A DNA stretch of 64,000 nt. Source: Litsea cubeba (taxonomy: Eukaryota > Streptophyta > Magnoliopsida > Laurales > Lauraceae). This document shows, in pieces, positions 32,871 through 47,300 of the stretch. Positions within the stretch are counted from its first letter, which is position 1. Every line of letters starts with the position of its first letter. Under the pieces are notes generated by a model. It was given only the letters and a program-made list of their open reading frames with translations, searched no databases and was not told where the DNA came from. The translations under genes and the position numbers were made by a program. The stretch lies in the NCBI GenBank assembly GCA_012931725.1, contig CM022953.1, positions 32,762,946 through 32,826,945 on the forward strand, in the 5' to 3' direction.

Positions 32871-33155
32871 AATACCCAGCCTTCATCACCCTAGTAAATC
32901 AAATTCTAGGAAAATCAAGGTTCCATCTGCATCCCCACCTTATATGCTTGTCCCCACACCTCATATCCTTCAACCCACCTCATATCCTTCAGTTGAGCTC
33001 CTTTGACCATAAGTTCCTATGCATTATACGCAAACAAACATGCCATAAACAAAAGGGGCTATGAGAGAAGAAAACTAGTAAGGACCCACCCCTAAATCCT
33101 GCACCCCTCACATCTTTAATAATCCTTCAGTTGAGCTCCTTTGACCATGAGCTCC
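32871..33155. repeat. Interval with a duplicated 27-bp block
   Basis: CCTTCAGTTGAGCTCCTTTG followed by ACCAT occurs near 32983-33010 and again at 33122-33148. Otherwise this is AT-rich, non-coding DNA. The second copy abuts LTR D. Confidence 0.7.
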
Positions 33156-34308
33156 TATCACGTCCCCCGAACTCAATTAAAGAATAACTGGATCCGGAGA
33201 GTGAATTTTATGACTAATTAAAATTTTTGTCCTTTGGGCCCACGGATCGTAAGTCCGCGGTGAGGATATAATATTTCAAGCCTCATGTAATACAATAAAC
33301 ATTGAGTTCATAGAACTCTAGGCATATGGAATATCAGTCAATGAATAATAACTTCTCGTTAAGTTTAAAGTTGCCTAAATAGAACAATCAAAGCTAAGGA
33401 GTTAAGTCAATTTATTATATTGGCCATCCCAAATAACAAAGCCAATAAAAGAAAACAGAGTAAATGAAATGAAAGTTCCAACGAGGGGATAAATAAAAGA
33501 ATATAATCTAGTGAAGTCCCAATGAATCACTCTCATGCCAGGAATGATGACGCTTCTCTACGTCATCGGCACGCCACTCTCGCACCTCCTCTGCTGGTTG
33601 GAGATCCTCTAGGATCTCCTCATCGGCCTGCTCCTCGTAGTAGAAGAAACCACCTGTGGTGTCTACACACCAAGGAACAGAGTCAACGACATGTTGAGCA
33701 ATAGATAAGCAAAACATAATAAACACGACGTGCATCAAATATAGATTAATGACAAGTAGTAATCATGTGAATACAAGAAATGAGAAGCTAGGCATAAAGC
33801 GAGAGTAATATATGGAAATAATAACAAGAATCCTAGCAACCATCTAACAATAACCACCATCCATGCAATGCAAAATAAGAACAAGAGGGAGACTCTGAGG
33901 ATGTCCAAAGCCACCTCCCGAGGTACCAGAACAATCCAATCGGGACTACTGATACCGAAGTCCGGCTCCAGTAGGATCCTAGCTCCCGGTCCTGGGAATA
34001 GCAGCACAGTCCTAGCCCGCTCCCAGCTATTCAATGCCATGGATGCCATCCTATGCCGACTGCCCACCCCGACAACTGAGTAACCGGTTTGTCATTAAAC
34101 CCCAAACTGTAGATGGCCATGATATGCAAACAATAATAAAGTGGTTCTGACACAAGGACTAACAAGACAAGCAAGTCTGGCTACTTCCATGTATAAGACA
34201 AGATCATAGGGATTATCTCATCCAAGACAATACAAGACAAACAAACTACATGATAATCCCCTTTCATTGCTAGCCAGTCATGTTTATCAATACAAGACAC
34301 AGGGTTCC

Positions 34309-36341
34309 TGTGAGAACCCGACCCCAGATTTCCTGATTTAGCGTGGTTTTAATCGTTGATTTGTTTTCTCAGTGGGTTTACCGGTTGTTTGATCAAATTT
34401 CTGAGTTTGATTATATTTTCTTTGATTTTGGAAGCCAGCGAACCTAGACAGTGACCATATGGTCCTATTTGTTTTGTGTGGTCATTTTGGAGAGATTCTC
34501 TTTGATTTCTGAAAATTCTCATTTCAGCTTCGTTTGACTAATCTCGCCATTCCCTACAACTTTCGTGTTCACTCCGTACCCATTCGAAACTCCAAAAATC
34601 AATTTTTCCAGCCTTGGGGGTAAAATCAGTCTTTTTACACTGAATCTGGACCCAAATTTTGAGATCTAAGAACCTTGCCAAATATATACTTTTTGGAAAC
34701 TAGATTTTATGAGAAACATTTCTCTCTTCTTTGTTGATCGCATTCGAGGCCCAGAAATCGATGTCTTAACACTTGAATCCATTGTTTTGATCCCTTTGAC
34801 CAAACAGTTGACTTTTTTTATGGACCCCGGAAGTATGTGAATATTAACCTTGTTGGAAAAATAATTTTATTTCGGACACTTTTCATGTTTTAAGTTTCTT
34901 GATCCGATGTCTAGAAAGCCTCCTAATCTCAATTTGCAAGTTTTAAGTGTTTTAAGTGTGGTGGGGCCCACACCCACCCATTATAAGTACCATCTCCTCT
35001 CCCTCTTCTCTCCCAATCGTCCCAGCAGTGCCTGTGCAGGAAATGGGGGATTTTCCACCCCTTTCTTCTTCCCTTATTTTCTTCCTCACAAATCACCATC
35101 AAGCCTTGCTCAAATCAAGAAAAGACCTTCACCAATCTTGTTCACCTCGTCAAGAGCTTTCAATTGGTACCATTTTTAGAAGGATTCATCAACTTCAAAT
35201 TTCTCATTGAGCTAACCTTGCTTATTTGAAGACTTTCTAGGTAAGTGATTCTCTCCATCTCCTAGATTTGTGTTTTCCTAGCCCATGAGACTCTCCATCT
35301 CCATTTTTAGAAGCTTTCTCTTTGTATTTCTTGGTTTTGATGGTTTTAGGGTTTGTTTTGGGGGGTTTTTGAATAGGTTGTGATTTCTTGGCTTGGAGTG
35401 TGATTAGAGGTTGATTTGCTTAGCTTTGGACCTAAGGAAAGTGGATGAAATGATTTATTTTCATTAATCATATTTTTATGCAAATGCTTAGCTTTTATTA
35501 ATGATTTTCTTTACTTAAGCTTTACTTCATGACATGCTTTTATTGAGATTTGAAATACACTCATTAATGCATCTTTCTAGCATATTGCTTTCTTGAAAAT
35601 GATATCTTGATTGTATCAAGTTTTGACTCGTTTCAAGTAATGGATTTCTTTGGTTAAATGTGAATGGGATGAAGAGGTTGGATCCATTTTTATGGAATGA
35701 TGATTTGATGAGTGGAGGAGGTCAAGAAAGGGCCCAAATACTCATGGAGTTGTGTTTGGAAGAAGGGGAAAGAAACGAAATGGATAGGGATTGGACAAAA
35801 GAGGGATCCAACCAATTAGGCTGAAATTCGCCGCTGTCCGATCGATCGGACTGTGGGCATTTCAGGTCCGATCGATCGGACTGTGAATAACTGAGGGCAT
35901 TTCAGGACCGATCGATCGGCTAATGAGTCTGATCGATCGGACTGAAATGAGAAGAACTGTAAAAATGGGGATTGTTGGACCTTTCTCCAGACTCATTTCA
36001 AGCCCATATTCAAGTCCAATTCAGTCCTATCCCTTTTCTTCTTATTTGAAGCCATTGGACTTGTAATGATGCATAGAAGCCCATGAAATATTTGGGTAAA
36101 TTGTGATGTGATGTAGTGGGGAGGTATTGTTTGGAGCCCCAATGATATGTAAGGACTTGTAAGGCGTTGTATGAATCCGGAGGAAGGAGAAACCTCATCA
36201 CGGAGATTCGGTGAGGATTTCTAGATTTGTCAATGTATGTAAGGTCCCGGAATATTTTTAATTCTTAAAGAGTACCAAATGTTTATCAAACCTAACATAC
36301 GGAACCCTATACACATTGATTCAAATCTTGGACCTTCAACT
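34309..36341 (+). repeat. First part of the 5' LTR of A
   Basis: A TATAAG motif (34982-34987) lies 0.67 kb from the LTR start, with a CT-rich tract just after it as at many plant start sites. Palindromes GTCCGATCGATCGGAC (35836-35851, 35866-35881), CCGATCGATCGG (35908-35919) and a near copy (35928-35942) follow. The 3' LTR lacks about 85 bp present here around 35425-35510. The segment ends in CAACT, the target duplication of B3. Confidence 0.88.
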
Positions 36342-38438
36342 TGTTGACACCAAAAATGTCACTTTGCCTCTTCAAGATCCAAAGAGCTACATGAAGTCGC
36401 AACCTGCCATAAATAGGCAATGCTGCTTCCAAAAATCAAATCTTGTCAGAATCAAACAAAAACTGCAAGATTCTTCCAGACAGCCAAAAGAGGAGTACAC
36501 AAGAAGTTTCGGGCCATTTCAAAATCATTTGGCCTAACTTCGCTTCTCCGACAGCCGAAAAGGAGCTCTCGGCGGCAAAAGCATCGGAGACACCAAATCT
36601 TCGATCAGGGCCGATGGATGGTCTCAAAATACTTCCAAAAGGCTCCACGTCAAGTTCCAAGTCAAACCGACAACGTTTGACCCTACATCAACCCTCGAAC
36701 AGCTAAATCAAGCCTCTCGGCGGCGAGAACCACCGAGGCCATTACTCATCAGATAGAGCACATGGACGGCTTCAAAATGCTTATAAAGGGCTACACGTCA
36801 AATTTCAGGTCATTTCCACAACATTTGACCATAGTTTGACGCTCGGAAGCCAAATCAGGCCTCTCGGCAGCAAAGCTCTCCGGGACCATGGTTTCCAAGA
36901 CAGAGCCTATGGATCATCTTAAAATGACTCCAATAGGTTCCTGTCAAATTTCAAGTCAATCGGACATCGGTTGACCGCACATCAAACTGCGACATCTTCA
37001 TCGCGACAAAAAGCAAGTCTACTGGTGATAGGACCCCAAACGGCTTCAAAACTCAAACAAAAGCCTATGGTTGGTCTTATTTACTGCTCAGGAGGCTTCA
37101 CACCAAATTTCAGGTCATTCCGACATCGTTTGACCCAGTTTCAGCTTCTGACAGAAAATCGGCAGCTCTGCGCGACAAAGTCTTCGGCTTTCTCAGGAAA
37201 TTGGAAACTTTGCAAAATAAAATGCAAGGATTCTCATCAGGTTTCCTACAAAGAAATCAGGCCAATAACTGGTCAAAATGTCAAGGAAAAATACAGAAGG
37301 AAAAAGAATCGAAAAACAGCAAAACCGGACACAAAACGGGACACAAAGGGGGGAAACCCCCCCCAGGGTCGCAGACCCCTGCGACCCTGGCCCAGGGTCG
37401 CTGGCGACCTTGGAGCCCGGGGTCGCCGGGAAGGCCCCAGAAACCCCGGTTTTCACCGTTTTTTCGCGATTCGAAGAGCCCAGCCTCTGGTACTTTCCAA
37501 AATTCATGCTTTTGAGACACCAAGTCCTCTGACATCCGTCGAAAACACGGGTCAATCATCAAGAGTATCGAAAACAATATTGATCGCCACCCGGTCAACC
37601 AAAAAAAAGTGTGCTTTCTACCCGACCGATCGAGAAATCGACAGGACAGATGGCACCGACCCGCTGTTGGCAACAAACACCTGAAATTACATGGTCATCT
37701 GATGTCGATCTACATGAAGATCCATCGATGATCATCGACAGAAGAATCCCAAAAGACGTGGCACGGCCCGCGACTCTTCAGCTGCTCGGCGACCACTTAA
37801 TGCGATTAATTGACTAGCTTTATTACAGTCATTAATCCATTTCTTTGGACGGCCCAATCAGAAGCAAGCATTCGGGAGTTACAAGTCAAGAGATTCATGG
37901 CATTTAACACATGAAACTCCTCCCATCATGGCGATTAAAGGCGATTAAATGCCCTCAATCTCCTCCGGCCAATCAGAAGCCAAGAAAAAGGAGTTACAAA
38001 AAAAAGAATTCAATTCTGTAACTCCTCCCTTTATGTAGCTTTATGACAATCAAAGCTCATAAACCCTCCTAAATGGCCACCTAAAAGCCTATAAATAGGA
38101 GAGCTCTCCAAGAAGAAAAAAAACACAGATCATCAGAACAAAAGCACAAACACACAGACAGACAGAAGCACAGAAATCCAGAGAAAGGAAAAAGAGAGAA
38201 AACTCTGCGGAAGTTCTACACCGGCCACCGCAACAAGGTGACAAAAGTCCCTTAGGGGTACCCCCCCCCAAGGTCCTTGCCTTCTCCTTCTGCCGCCAAT
38301 GGCTTAGATGTGGCTTTTCAGCCCGTCTACTCGGCTTTTCATTGGACATAGGACCTTCTTTTGGTCTTTGTTCTCTAAAAACCTGAGGTTATAGCCAAGC
38401 CAAGCGAATCAATAGCATCCTCTGTTCTCATCTGCATG

Positions 38439-41400
38439 TGTCACGACCCCAAACCCGAGGGGCCGTGAGAAATTTGTTTGATTGTTTGGGAGTTCCGTAA
38501 TGATTATTGTTTCTCCCAAGATCCGCGTGTGTGAGGATAACACGTTCCAACACATCTTGAATATTTTTGCGGAAGCTTTCGTGGCGTTGCGACCCGAAGT
38601 CCGTGGCCATCGGATTCCGCGTCGCACCCAACCCAAGCATATAATTATCTTATCAATGAACATATCAGACTGGAACAAACCAATGTAACGAAATACCGAG
38701 CTGACAGTATCTGGATATTATATTCCCATATATATTCAAGTTACAATAACAATGTGCATTAATTACAATCCCAATAAACGGGCTAATCAAAGCCATACAA
38801 AAACAAGCTAATAATCTCTACCCCATATGTGACGTAGCTCTGATGTCAAGCTCAATGTCTACACGACATAGCCGACAAAATAACCTGCAAGCTCATGGCT
38901 CCATAGCCAACACGTACACTCTGATCGAGCTAGATATCTGAACCTGAGTACCAAATTAGTGGGTCAGACGCGACGGTCTGGCAGGTGGGTGAAAGGATAA
39001 TACAAGTACTGAAGAATAAAACAGATGACAAATCATGTTATTTGACAAAATACTGTATTCATGTGAAAGCATGGATGAGGCATGTACATTTGACAAAACA
39101 TGTATTCTTTAAAGCATGTATAAAACATGAATATTTAGCAAAACATGTATTCATTTGGAACGGGTGTAAAACATGGATATTTGACAAATCGATAATTTAT
39201 TTAAAACATGTACCAAGTATGAACATTTACAAATCGGGGATTCATTGAAACCAAGTACAAAGCATTTACATTTAACAAATCGGTATTTCATTTAAAGCAT
39301 GTTATGAAGCATGTATATTTAAAACAGTAAGGGTATCAAGGATCAGGAACTGTCAAGATGGCAACCACACAAAGCTAGATCCTCCCTTCACTAACGTGAA
39401 GAGAGCACATACCCTACAGGATCATTGGCCTCAGTCACACGAGGTGAGGAGGAACAACGATAAACAGGATCATTGACCTCAGTCACACGAGGTGAGGAGG
39501 AACAACGATAAAATACTATAATATATATATACTATACAGGACCACGGTAGCGAACCGGGTAAACTATGCAAATTCCAGACTGCAGCTGACTATCAGGAGG
39601 GGAAGGAACCCCAAGTCGGTGGATCAAACCGACGAGGTCGTCCAAGCTCAGTGGTGCCGACTCATAGGTCAAATACGATAAATCAAATCATATGCACAGT
39701 AAGAAACGGGGTGCCAAGAGGCACAAAATACACATTCATCTCAAGTTGACATATACAGGTTAGCAAAAGCTAAGCACATCTCTTCTAGTACTCTTGAAAC
39801 AGTCTAGTCATATCATGTGGGTTGAAATCCCAAAATAGGAGTTTGGTTGAAAATCGAATCCAAATAGTTTCTCATATATTTCCGGGCTAGACAATGAGGT
39901 TCCCAGAATTGAATCAGTGTGAATAGGGTCCCGTATGTCGGTTATAATGTAATTTGGTACTCTTTAGGAATTAGGGACATTCCGGGTCCTTATACACATT
40001 GGTCAATCTAGAAAATCTCATAGAATCTCCATGATGAGTGTCCCCTTCCTCTGGACTTCACGTAATGCCTTACAAATCCCTAAATAATAATGGGGCTCCA
40101 AATAATACCTCCCACTACAACCCTTTTGCAATTTACCCAATTCATTCATGGGTTTAAATGCATCCTTATAGGTTCAATGCCTTCAAATAAGAAGATAAGG
40201 GATAGAGCTGAATTGGATTTGAGTATGGGCTTGGAATGAATCTGGAAAATAGTCTCACAATTCCCTTAATTTACAGTTCATCTCATTTCAGTCCGATCGA
40301 TCGGACCTGATGGGCGATCGATCGGTCCTGAGAACCCTCTCAGTTATTTACAGTCCGATCGATCGGACCTGATGGGCGATCGATCGGTCCTGTAACGAAC
40401 CTCAACCCATTTGGTTGAATTCTTCTCTTGTCCAACTCCTATCCATTTCCTTTCTTTCCCCTTCTTCCATACATATCTTCACAAATAATTAGGCTATTCC
40501 TTGACCTCCTTATCTCATCAACTCATCATTCAAAATCAATAAGACTAAACCATCAAACATGATAAACTATTAAAACTATTAATGAAGACAAATTAAGATT
40601 TTGCATAAAACATGATAAAACACATGAGAATCATTTCATCCACTTGCCTTAGGTCCAAAGCTAAGCAAATCAAGCTCTAATCACAACCTCCAAGCCAAAA
40701 ACACCAATCTACACAAAACCCCCAAAAACAAGCCCTAAAATATCAAAACCAAGAAATACAAAGAGAAAACTTCCAATAATGAAAATGGAGAGTCTCAAGG
40801 GCTAAACAAACACAAATCTAAAAGATTAGGAGGAGAGCTTACTTAGAAGTGGTTCAAATAAGTAGAAAGAGCTCACAAGAAGCTCTAATGGTGATGCATG
40901 TCTTCACAAATGGTACCAATAGAAAGCTCTTGGCGAGGTGAACAAGATTGGTGAAGGTCTTCTCTTGATTTGAGCAAGGCTTTGAGGTGATTTGAGAGGA
41001 AGAAACCAAGGGAAGAAGAAAGGGGTGAAAAATTCCCCATTCCTGCACAGGCAGCATCGCTGGGACGATTGGGAGAGATGAGGGAGAGGAGTTGCACATT
41101 TATAATGGGTGGGTGTGGGCCCCACCACACTTAAAACACTCAAAACTTGAAAATTGTGATTAGGAGGCTTTTTATACATCGGATCAAGAAACTTAAAACA
41201 TGAAAAGTGTCCGAAATAAAATTATCTTTCCAACAAGGTTAATATTGACATACTTCCGGGGTCCACAGAAAAAGTCAACTGTTTGGTCAAAGGGATCAAA
41301 ATAATGGATTCAAGTGTTAAGACATCGATTTATGGGCCTCGGATGCGATCGACCAAGAAGAGGGAAATGTTTCTCATAAAATCTAGTTTCCAAAAAGTAT

Positions 41401-41775
41401 ATATTTGGCAAGGTTCTGAGATCTCGAAATTTGGGTCCAGATTCAATGTGAAAAGACTGATTTTGCCCCCAGGGCTGGAAAAACTGATTTTCGGAGTTTC
41501 AAATGGGTACGGAGTAAACACGAAAGTTGTAGGGAATGGCGAGATTAGTCAAACGAAGCTGAAATGGGAATTTTCAGAAATCAAAGAGAATCTCTCCAAA
41601 ATGACCACACAAAACAAATGGGATCCTACGGTCACTGTCTAAGTTCACTGGATTACAAACCAAAGAAAATATAATCAACTCAGAAATTCGATCAAACAAT
41701 CGGTAAACCCACTGAGAAAACAAATCCATGATTAAAACCACGATAAACCAGGAAATCTGGGGTCGGGTTCTCACA
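38439..41775 (-). repeat. 3' LTR of C
   Basis: It has TGTCACGACCCC and GGTTCTCACA ends on the plus strand. GTCCGATCGATCGGAC palindromes occur at 40291-40306 and 40353-40368, each followed by CGATCGATCG (40315-40324, 40377-40386). A TATAAATG motif on the minus strand lies near 41097-41106. A 59-bp block (AGGATCATTGRCCTCAGTCA and neighbours) is tandemly duplicated at about 39418-39510. Confidence 0.93.
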
Positions 41776-44327
41776 TCCTCCCCCACTTAGAACATTTGGT
41801 CCTCCAAATGACTAAACAAATCCAAAAACAAGTGGGGACATTAATCCCGCACCTCGAAAACAAAACCACAAATCAAAAATCTAAAACAGTCCTCACGAAA
41901 ACATCTGAACTCGCTGAGTCATCCTCGTTGTAGAACTCTTCGGTCAACTATCAACAGTCGTCAAACATTCTTTCACTGGCTCGAATCTGTCACTGCCCTG
42001 CCCATATGACTGCTCAAGAAATTTGCAAACTCTGACTCCTTCTAAACTCAACCAAGTCTCTTGTTTCTAGCCAGCTTAGTAAAGAAAATTCTTGGAACAA
42101 TTCTGTCAGCTTCGTCGTAACTGTCAAAGCTATGATCTCATATACACTGCACAATCTTCAAGGTGAATTCTTGCTAGTTGTAACTCTTTCTGCTCGGTGC
42201 TCTTAACCCTCTGAACAACAATGGGTCTCTGACGCTAACATGCTTGTCCCTTCACCATTCTTTATCAATTGAGGCTCTGCACACACACTCTTGCAACTGT
42301 CCTGCTAGATCTGCCTTCCCAAACCAAAGTCCAAAATAACTGATTTCTTGCTCATCATATCTATGCATTGAGATCCGAAATTCCTCATGTCGATAAGGTC
42401 AACGAAAATCTTCGTTATCAGGCGATCAAGTAGAGGTCATTTATGCTATCAACTCCTTCACTAGCTGCTGATATTCAACTCCAAAAGCTTCTAACCACAC
42501 AAATGACGCATCCTGCTGGGTATACTCCTCCACATGGCTGCACTTGTTGAAAATCCCAGAATAATTCTCTGACAAAACTCATCAAATTCCAGAAATCTCT
42601 TACTCTGAACATCTCTTTGGAGTTTTACCAACTGAAAATTGTCTCTATTCATTGATGATCTGCACTGCTCTTGTATAACTGCACTATCCACAGTCAAACT
42701 CCCTGATTTTGGTTGAAGATCTCAAACTGTCCAAACTCCACTTGGTAACTTGCTCCTCTAACACAATCAATATTCGAAGAATCCTTCCATCAAAACCTCT
42801 AACACCCTTCAGATGTTCTTACACGATCTCGAATCTGCTACCCTTATCCATCAATGTCGGTCCAAGAGAATGGAAGTTCTGACTCATCATGATGTACTGT
42901 CACCCTGTCTCTGTCAGTCCTGGAATTCCATCATATGTTTTTACTAATTCTTCGGAATATTGTCTCATTCTTCTGTCTACTCTTGGCTTCAAAAAAATTG
43001 GTGACGCTGAGTACTACCAAATTGTCTTACTTCAGGTAATGTCGTCCAGTCCTCGGTACACTTCTGCAGTCTCCGTCTTTTGTTGAAATCACAGGGTTCA
43101 CAACTCTGTAGGTTTCCATCTCTGACCAAACCTGTTAACACTCTAACTGTCATGCTACTCCACATGTCCTAACTTCATAGGGTGTGCTTCTGTCGAAATC
43201 TATCTATGTCTTCCGGTCTTCTACCTAGGCTCCAATTATCCAAAAGTTTTTGTTACTCTGACTCTTTCTTCTGGTTGCCATTGGTCCTTTGCACGTACAT
43301 GTTTGTCTACTACCCATTACACTCAAACGGTTACAACTCTGCATTTAAATATCAAAATTGTTTCAATCAAACCTTGGTTGCTCAATCTTCTGTCTCTGTT
43401 TCAGGTTCACCATCCTCACGTCTTGTACATGTGCCCTTCTTTTCTGGATCTTTCAACTGACCTTGTCCATAGGTTATGATTCTTTATCTCGTATCTGTAC
43501 TCTGTCCAAACTGATGTCCTACAAGTCTGTAAAATCCATAAAATCTACTCTACCATGTGACCAGGTAACAATCAATTCTGCATACAACTCTCTCCACTGC
43601 TGCCAAAACTGAATTCCTATGCTTTTAACCACACACTGACGCACTTTGCCGAGTCGACTTCATCAGCATAGTCGCAATTGCTGGACCTCCTCGAACAATT
43701 CTCTGTCACAAGTTCACCAATACGCGAGAAATCTCTAACTTTTGGCATCCACTTGAAGCTCTATCAACAGAAAGTCACCTCAACCTTCCTGAAAACCACC
43801 ATTTGTCTGGTCTCTGGAGTCTCTTGACTTAGGAAAACGGCTCAAGTTCAACCCAAACATCAGTACTTACCTGTCTTGGCTTGCCACATGACGGTCCTCA
43901 ATCAACTGCAAATAGTCTTGAAGTGTTGCTCATGCCTCTTGTTGACTGACAACTATATAATTCTTCTCTTGCTGCTAAAATCTATGATGCCAAAAGAGCT
44001 AAAACTTTACCAAATCCTTCAAGAGCCACATACTAATAAAATAAAACTCTGACTCTCTGGCGCGAAAACAAGGAAAAAGCACTGACTGTGGGTGCGGGGA
44101 CATTAAATCCTCCCCCACTAGAAAAGAATTTGGTCCCCCAAATTCCCTAGCAATATCAAAAGGGAAGAGACAAGGAGAGTCTCCCCCACTAGAAGAAAAA
44201 CAAATCCGAATTCGTCAAAACGACATCTAGTCAAAACAAGATCACAAATCTAACGATTCCTCACCACACGTCTTAAGGTTCCTAGAGTGTTTTATTTCCT
44301 AGAAACCTGCCCGCTCTGATACCAGTC
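41776..44327 (-). other. Non-coding interior of C
   Basis: The interior is 2.55 kb without recognisable gag or pol in any frame. The polypurine tract (minus strand TAAGTGGGGGAGGA) is at 41776-41789. Near the primer end two CTAGTGGGGGAG motifs recur (about 44115 and 44186). It aligns in reverse with 49483-51966 of A and shares the internal duplication described there. Confidence 0.85.
44313..44324 (-). other. Initiator-Met primer-binding site of C
   Basis: The minus strand reads TGGTATCAGAGC, the classical site complementary to the 3' end of plant initiator tRNA-Met, three bases from the LTR end. Confidence 0.93.
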
Positions 44328-47300
44328 TGTCACGACCCCAAACCCGAGGGGCCGTGAGAAATTTGTTTGATTGTTTGGGAGTTCCGTAATGATTATTGTT
44401 TCTCCCAAGATCCGCGTGTGTGAGGATAACACGTTCCAACACATCTTGAATATTTTTGCGGAAGCTTTCGTGGCGTTGCGACCCGAAGTCCGTGGCCATC
44501 GGATTCCGCGTCGCACTCAACCCAAGCATATAATTATCTTATCAATGAACATATCAGACTGGAACAAACCAATGTAACGAAATACAGAGCTGACAGTATC
44601 TGGATATTATATTCCCATATATATTCAAGTTACAATAACAATGTGCATTAATTACAATCCCAATAAACGGGCTAATCAAAGCCATACAAAAACAAGCTAA
44701 TAATCTCTACCCCATATGTGACGTAGCTCTGATGTCAAGCTCAATGTCTACACGACATAGCCGACAAAATAACCTGCAAGCTCATGGCTCCATAGCCAAC
44801 ACGTACACTCTGATCGAGCTAGATATCTGAACCTGAGTACCAAATTAGTGGGTCAGACGCGACGGTCTGCAGGTGGGTGAAAGGATAATACAAGTACTGA
44901 AGAATAAAACAGATGACAAATCATGTTATTTGACAAAATACTGTATTCATGTGAAAGCATGGATGAGGCATGTACATTTGACAAAACATGTATTCTTTAA
45001 AGCATGTATAAAACATGAATATTTAGCAAAACATGTATTCATTTGGAACGGGTGTAAAACATGGATATTTGACAAATCGATAATTTATTTAAAACATGTA
45101 CCAAGTATGAACATTTACAAATCGGGGATTCATTGAAACCAAGTACAAAGCATTTACATTTAACAAATCGGTATTTCATTTAAAGCATGTTATGAAGCAT
45201 GTATATTTAAAACAGTAAGGGTATCAAGGATCAGGAACTGTCAAGATGGCAACCACACAAAGCTAGATCCTCCCTTCACTAACGTGAAGAGAGCACATAC
45301 CCTACAGGATCATTGGCCTCAGTCACACGAGGTGAGGAGGAACAACGATAAACAGGATCATTGACCTCAGTCACACGAGGTGAGGAGGAACAACGATAAA
45401 ATACTATAATATATATATACTATACAGGACCACGGTAGCGAACCGGGTAAACTATGCAAATTCCAGACTGCAGCTGACTATCAGGAGGGGAAGGAACCCC
45501 AAGTCGGTGGATCAAACCGACGAGGTCGTCCAAGCTCAGTGGTGCCGACTCATAGGTCAAATACGATAAATCAAATCATATGCACAGTAAGAAACGGGGT
45601 GCCAAGAGGCACAAAATACACATTCATCTCAAGTTGACATATACAGGTTAGCAAAAGCTAAGCACATCTCTTCTAGTACTCTTGAAACAGTCTAGTCATA
45701 TCATGTGGGTTGAAATCCCAAAATAGGAGTTTGGTTGAAAATCGAATCCAAATAGTTTCTCATATATTTCCGGGCTAGACAATGAGGTTCCCAGAATTGA
45801 ATCAGTGTGAATAGGGTCCCGTATGTCGGTTATAATGTAATTTGGTACTCTTTAGGAATTAGGGACATTCCGGGTCCTTATACACATTGGTCAATCTAGA
45901 AAATCTCATAGAATCTCCATGATGAGTGTCCCCTTCCTCTGGACTTCACGTAATGCCTTACAAATCCCTAAATAATAATGGGGCTCCAAATAATACCTCC
46001 CACTACAACCCTTTTGCAATTTACCCAATTCATTCATGGGTTTAAATGCATCCTTATAGGTTCAATGCCTTCAAATAAGAAGATAAGGGATAGAGCTGAA
46101 TTGGATTTGAGTATGGGCTTGGAATGAATCTGGAAAATAGTCTCACAATTCCCTTAATTTACAGTTCATCTCATTTCAGTCCGATCGATCGGACCTGATG
46201 GGCGATCGATCGGTCCTGAGAACCCTCTCAGTTATTTACAGTCCGATCGATCGGACCTGATGGGCGATCGATCGGTCCTGTAACGAACCTCAACCCATTT
46301 GGTTGAATTCTTCTCTTGTCCAACTCCTATCCATTTCCTTTCTTTCCCCTTCTTCCATACATATCTTCACAAATAATTAGGCTATTCCTTGACCTCCTTA
46401 TCTCATCAACTCATCATTCAAAATCAATAAGACTAAACCATCAAACATGATAAACTATTAAAACTATTAATGAAGACAAATTAAGATTTTGCATAAAACA
46501 TGATAAAACACATGAGAATCATTTCATCCACTTGCCTTAGGTCCAAAGCTAAGCAAATCAAGCTCTAATCACAACCTCCAAGCCAAAAACACCAATCTAC
46601 ACAAAAACCCCCAAAAACAAGCCCTAAAATATCAAAACCAAGAAATACAAAGAGAAAACTTTCAATAATGAAAATGGAGAGTCTCAAGGGCTAAACAAAC
46701 ACAAATCTAAAAGATTAGGAGGAGAGCTTACTTAGAAGTGGTTCAAATAAGTAGAAAGAGCTCACAAGAAGCTCTAATGGTGATGCATGTCTTCACAAAT
46801 GGTACCAATAGAAAGCTCTTGGCGAGGTGAACAAGATTGGTGAAGGTCTTCTCTTGATTTGAGCAAGGCTTTGAGGTGATTTGAGAGGAAGAAACCAAGG
46901 GAAGAAGAAAGGGGTGAAAAATTCCCCATTCCTGCACAGGCAGCATCGCTGGGACGATTGGGAGAGATGAGGGAGAGGAGTCGCACATTTATAATGGGTG
47001 GGTGTGGGCCCCACCACACTTAAAACACTCAAAACTTGAAAATTGTGATTAGGAGGCTTTTTATACATCGGATCAAGAAACTTAAAACATGAAAAGTGTC
47101 CGAAATAAAATTATCTTTCCAACAAGGTTAATATTGACATACTTCCGGGGTCCACAGAAAAAGTCAACTGTTTGGTCAAAGGGATCAAAATAATGGATTC
47201 AAGTGTTAAGACATCGATTTATGGGCCTCGGATGCGATCGACCAAGAAGAGGGAAATGTTTCTCATAAAATCTAGTTTCCAAAAAGTATATATTTGGCAA

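Noticed and set aside
34907..35210. A conserved ~90-residue protein in the LTRs of A and C (also near 41.0, 46.9 and 52.6 kb)
   Set aside because: The ORF recurs because the LTR DNA is repeated. Its frame and ends differ between copies (several overlapping versions) and it has no recognisable domain.
41776..44327. Decayed gag-pol inside element C
   Set aside because: No gag, protease, RT or integrase motif is visible in any frame; ORFs are short, and C is too young for coding sequence to have decayed beyond recognition while its LTRs stayed almost identical.
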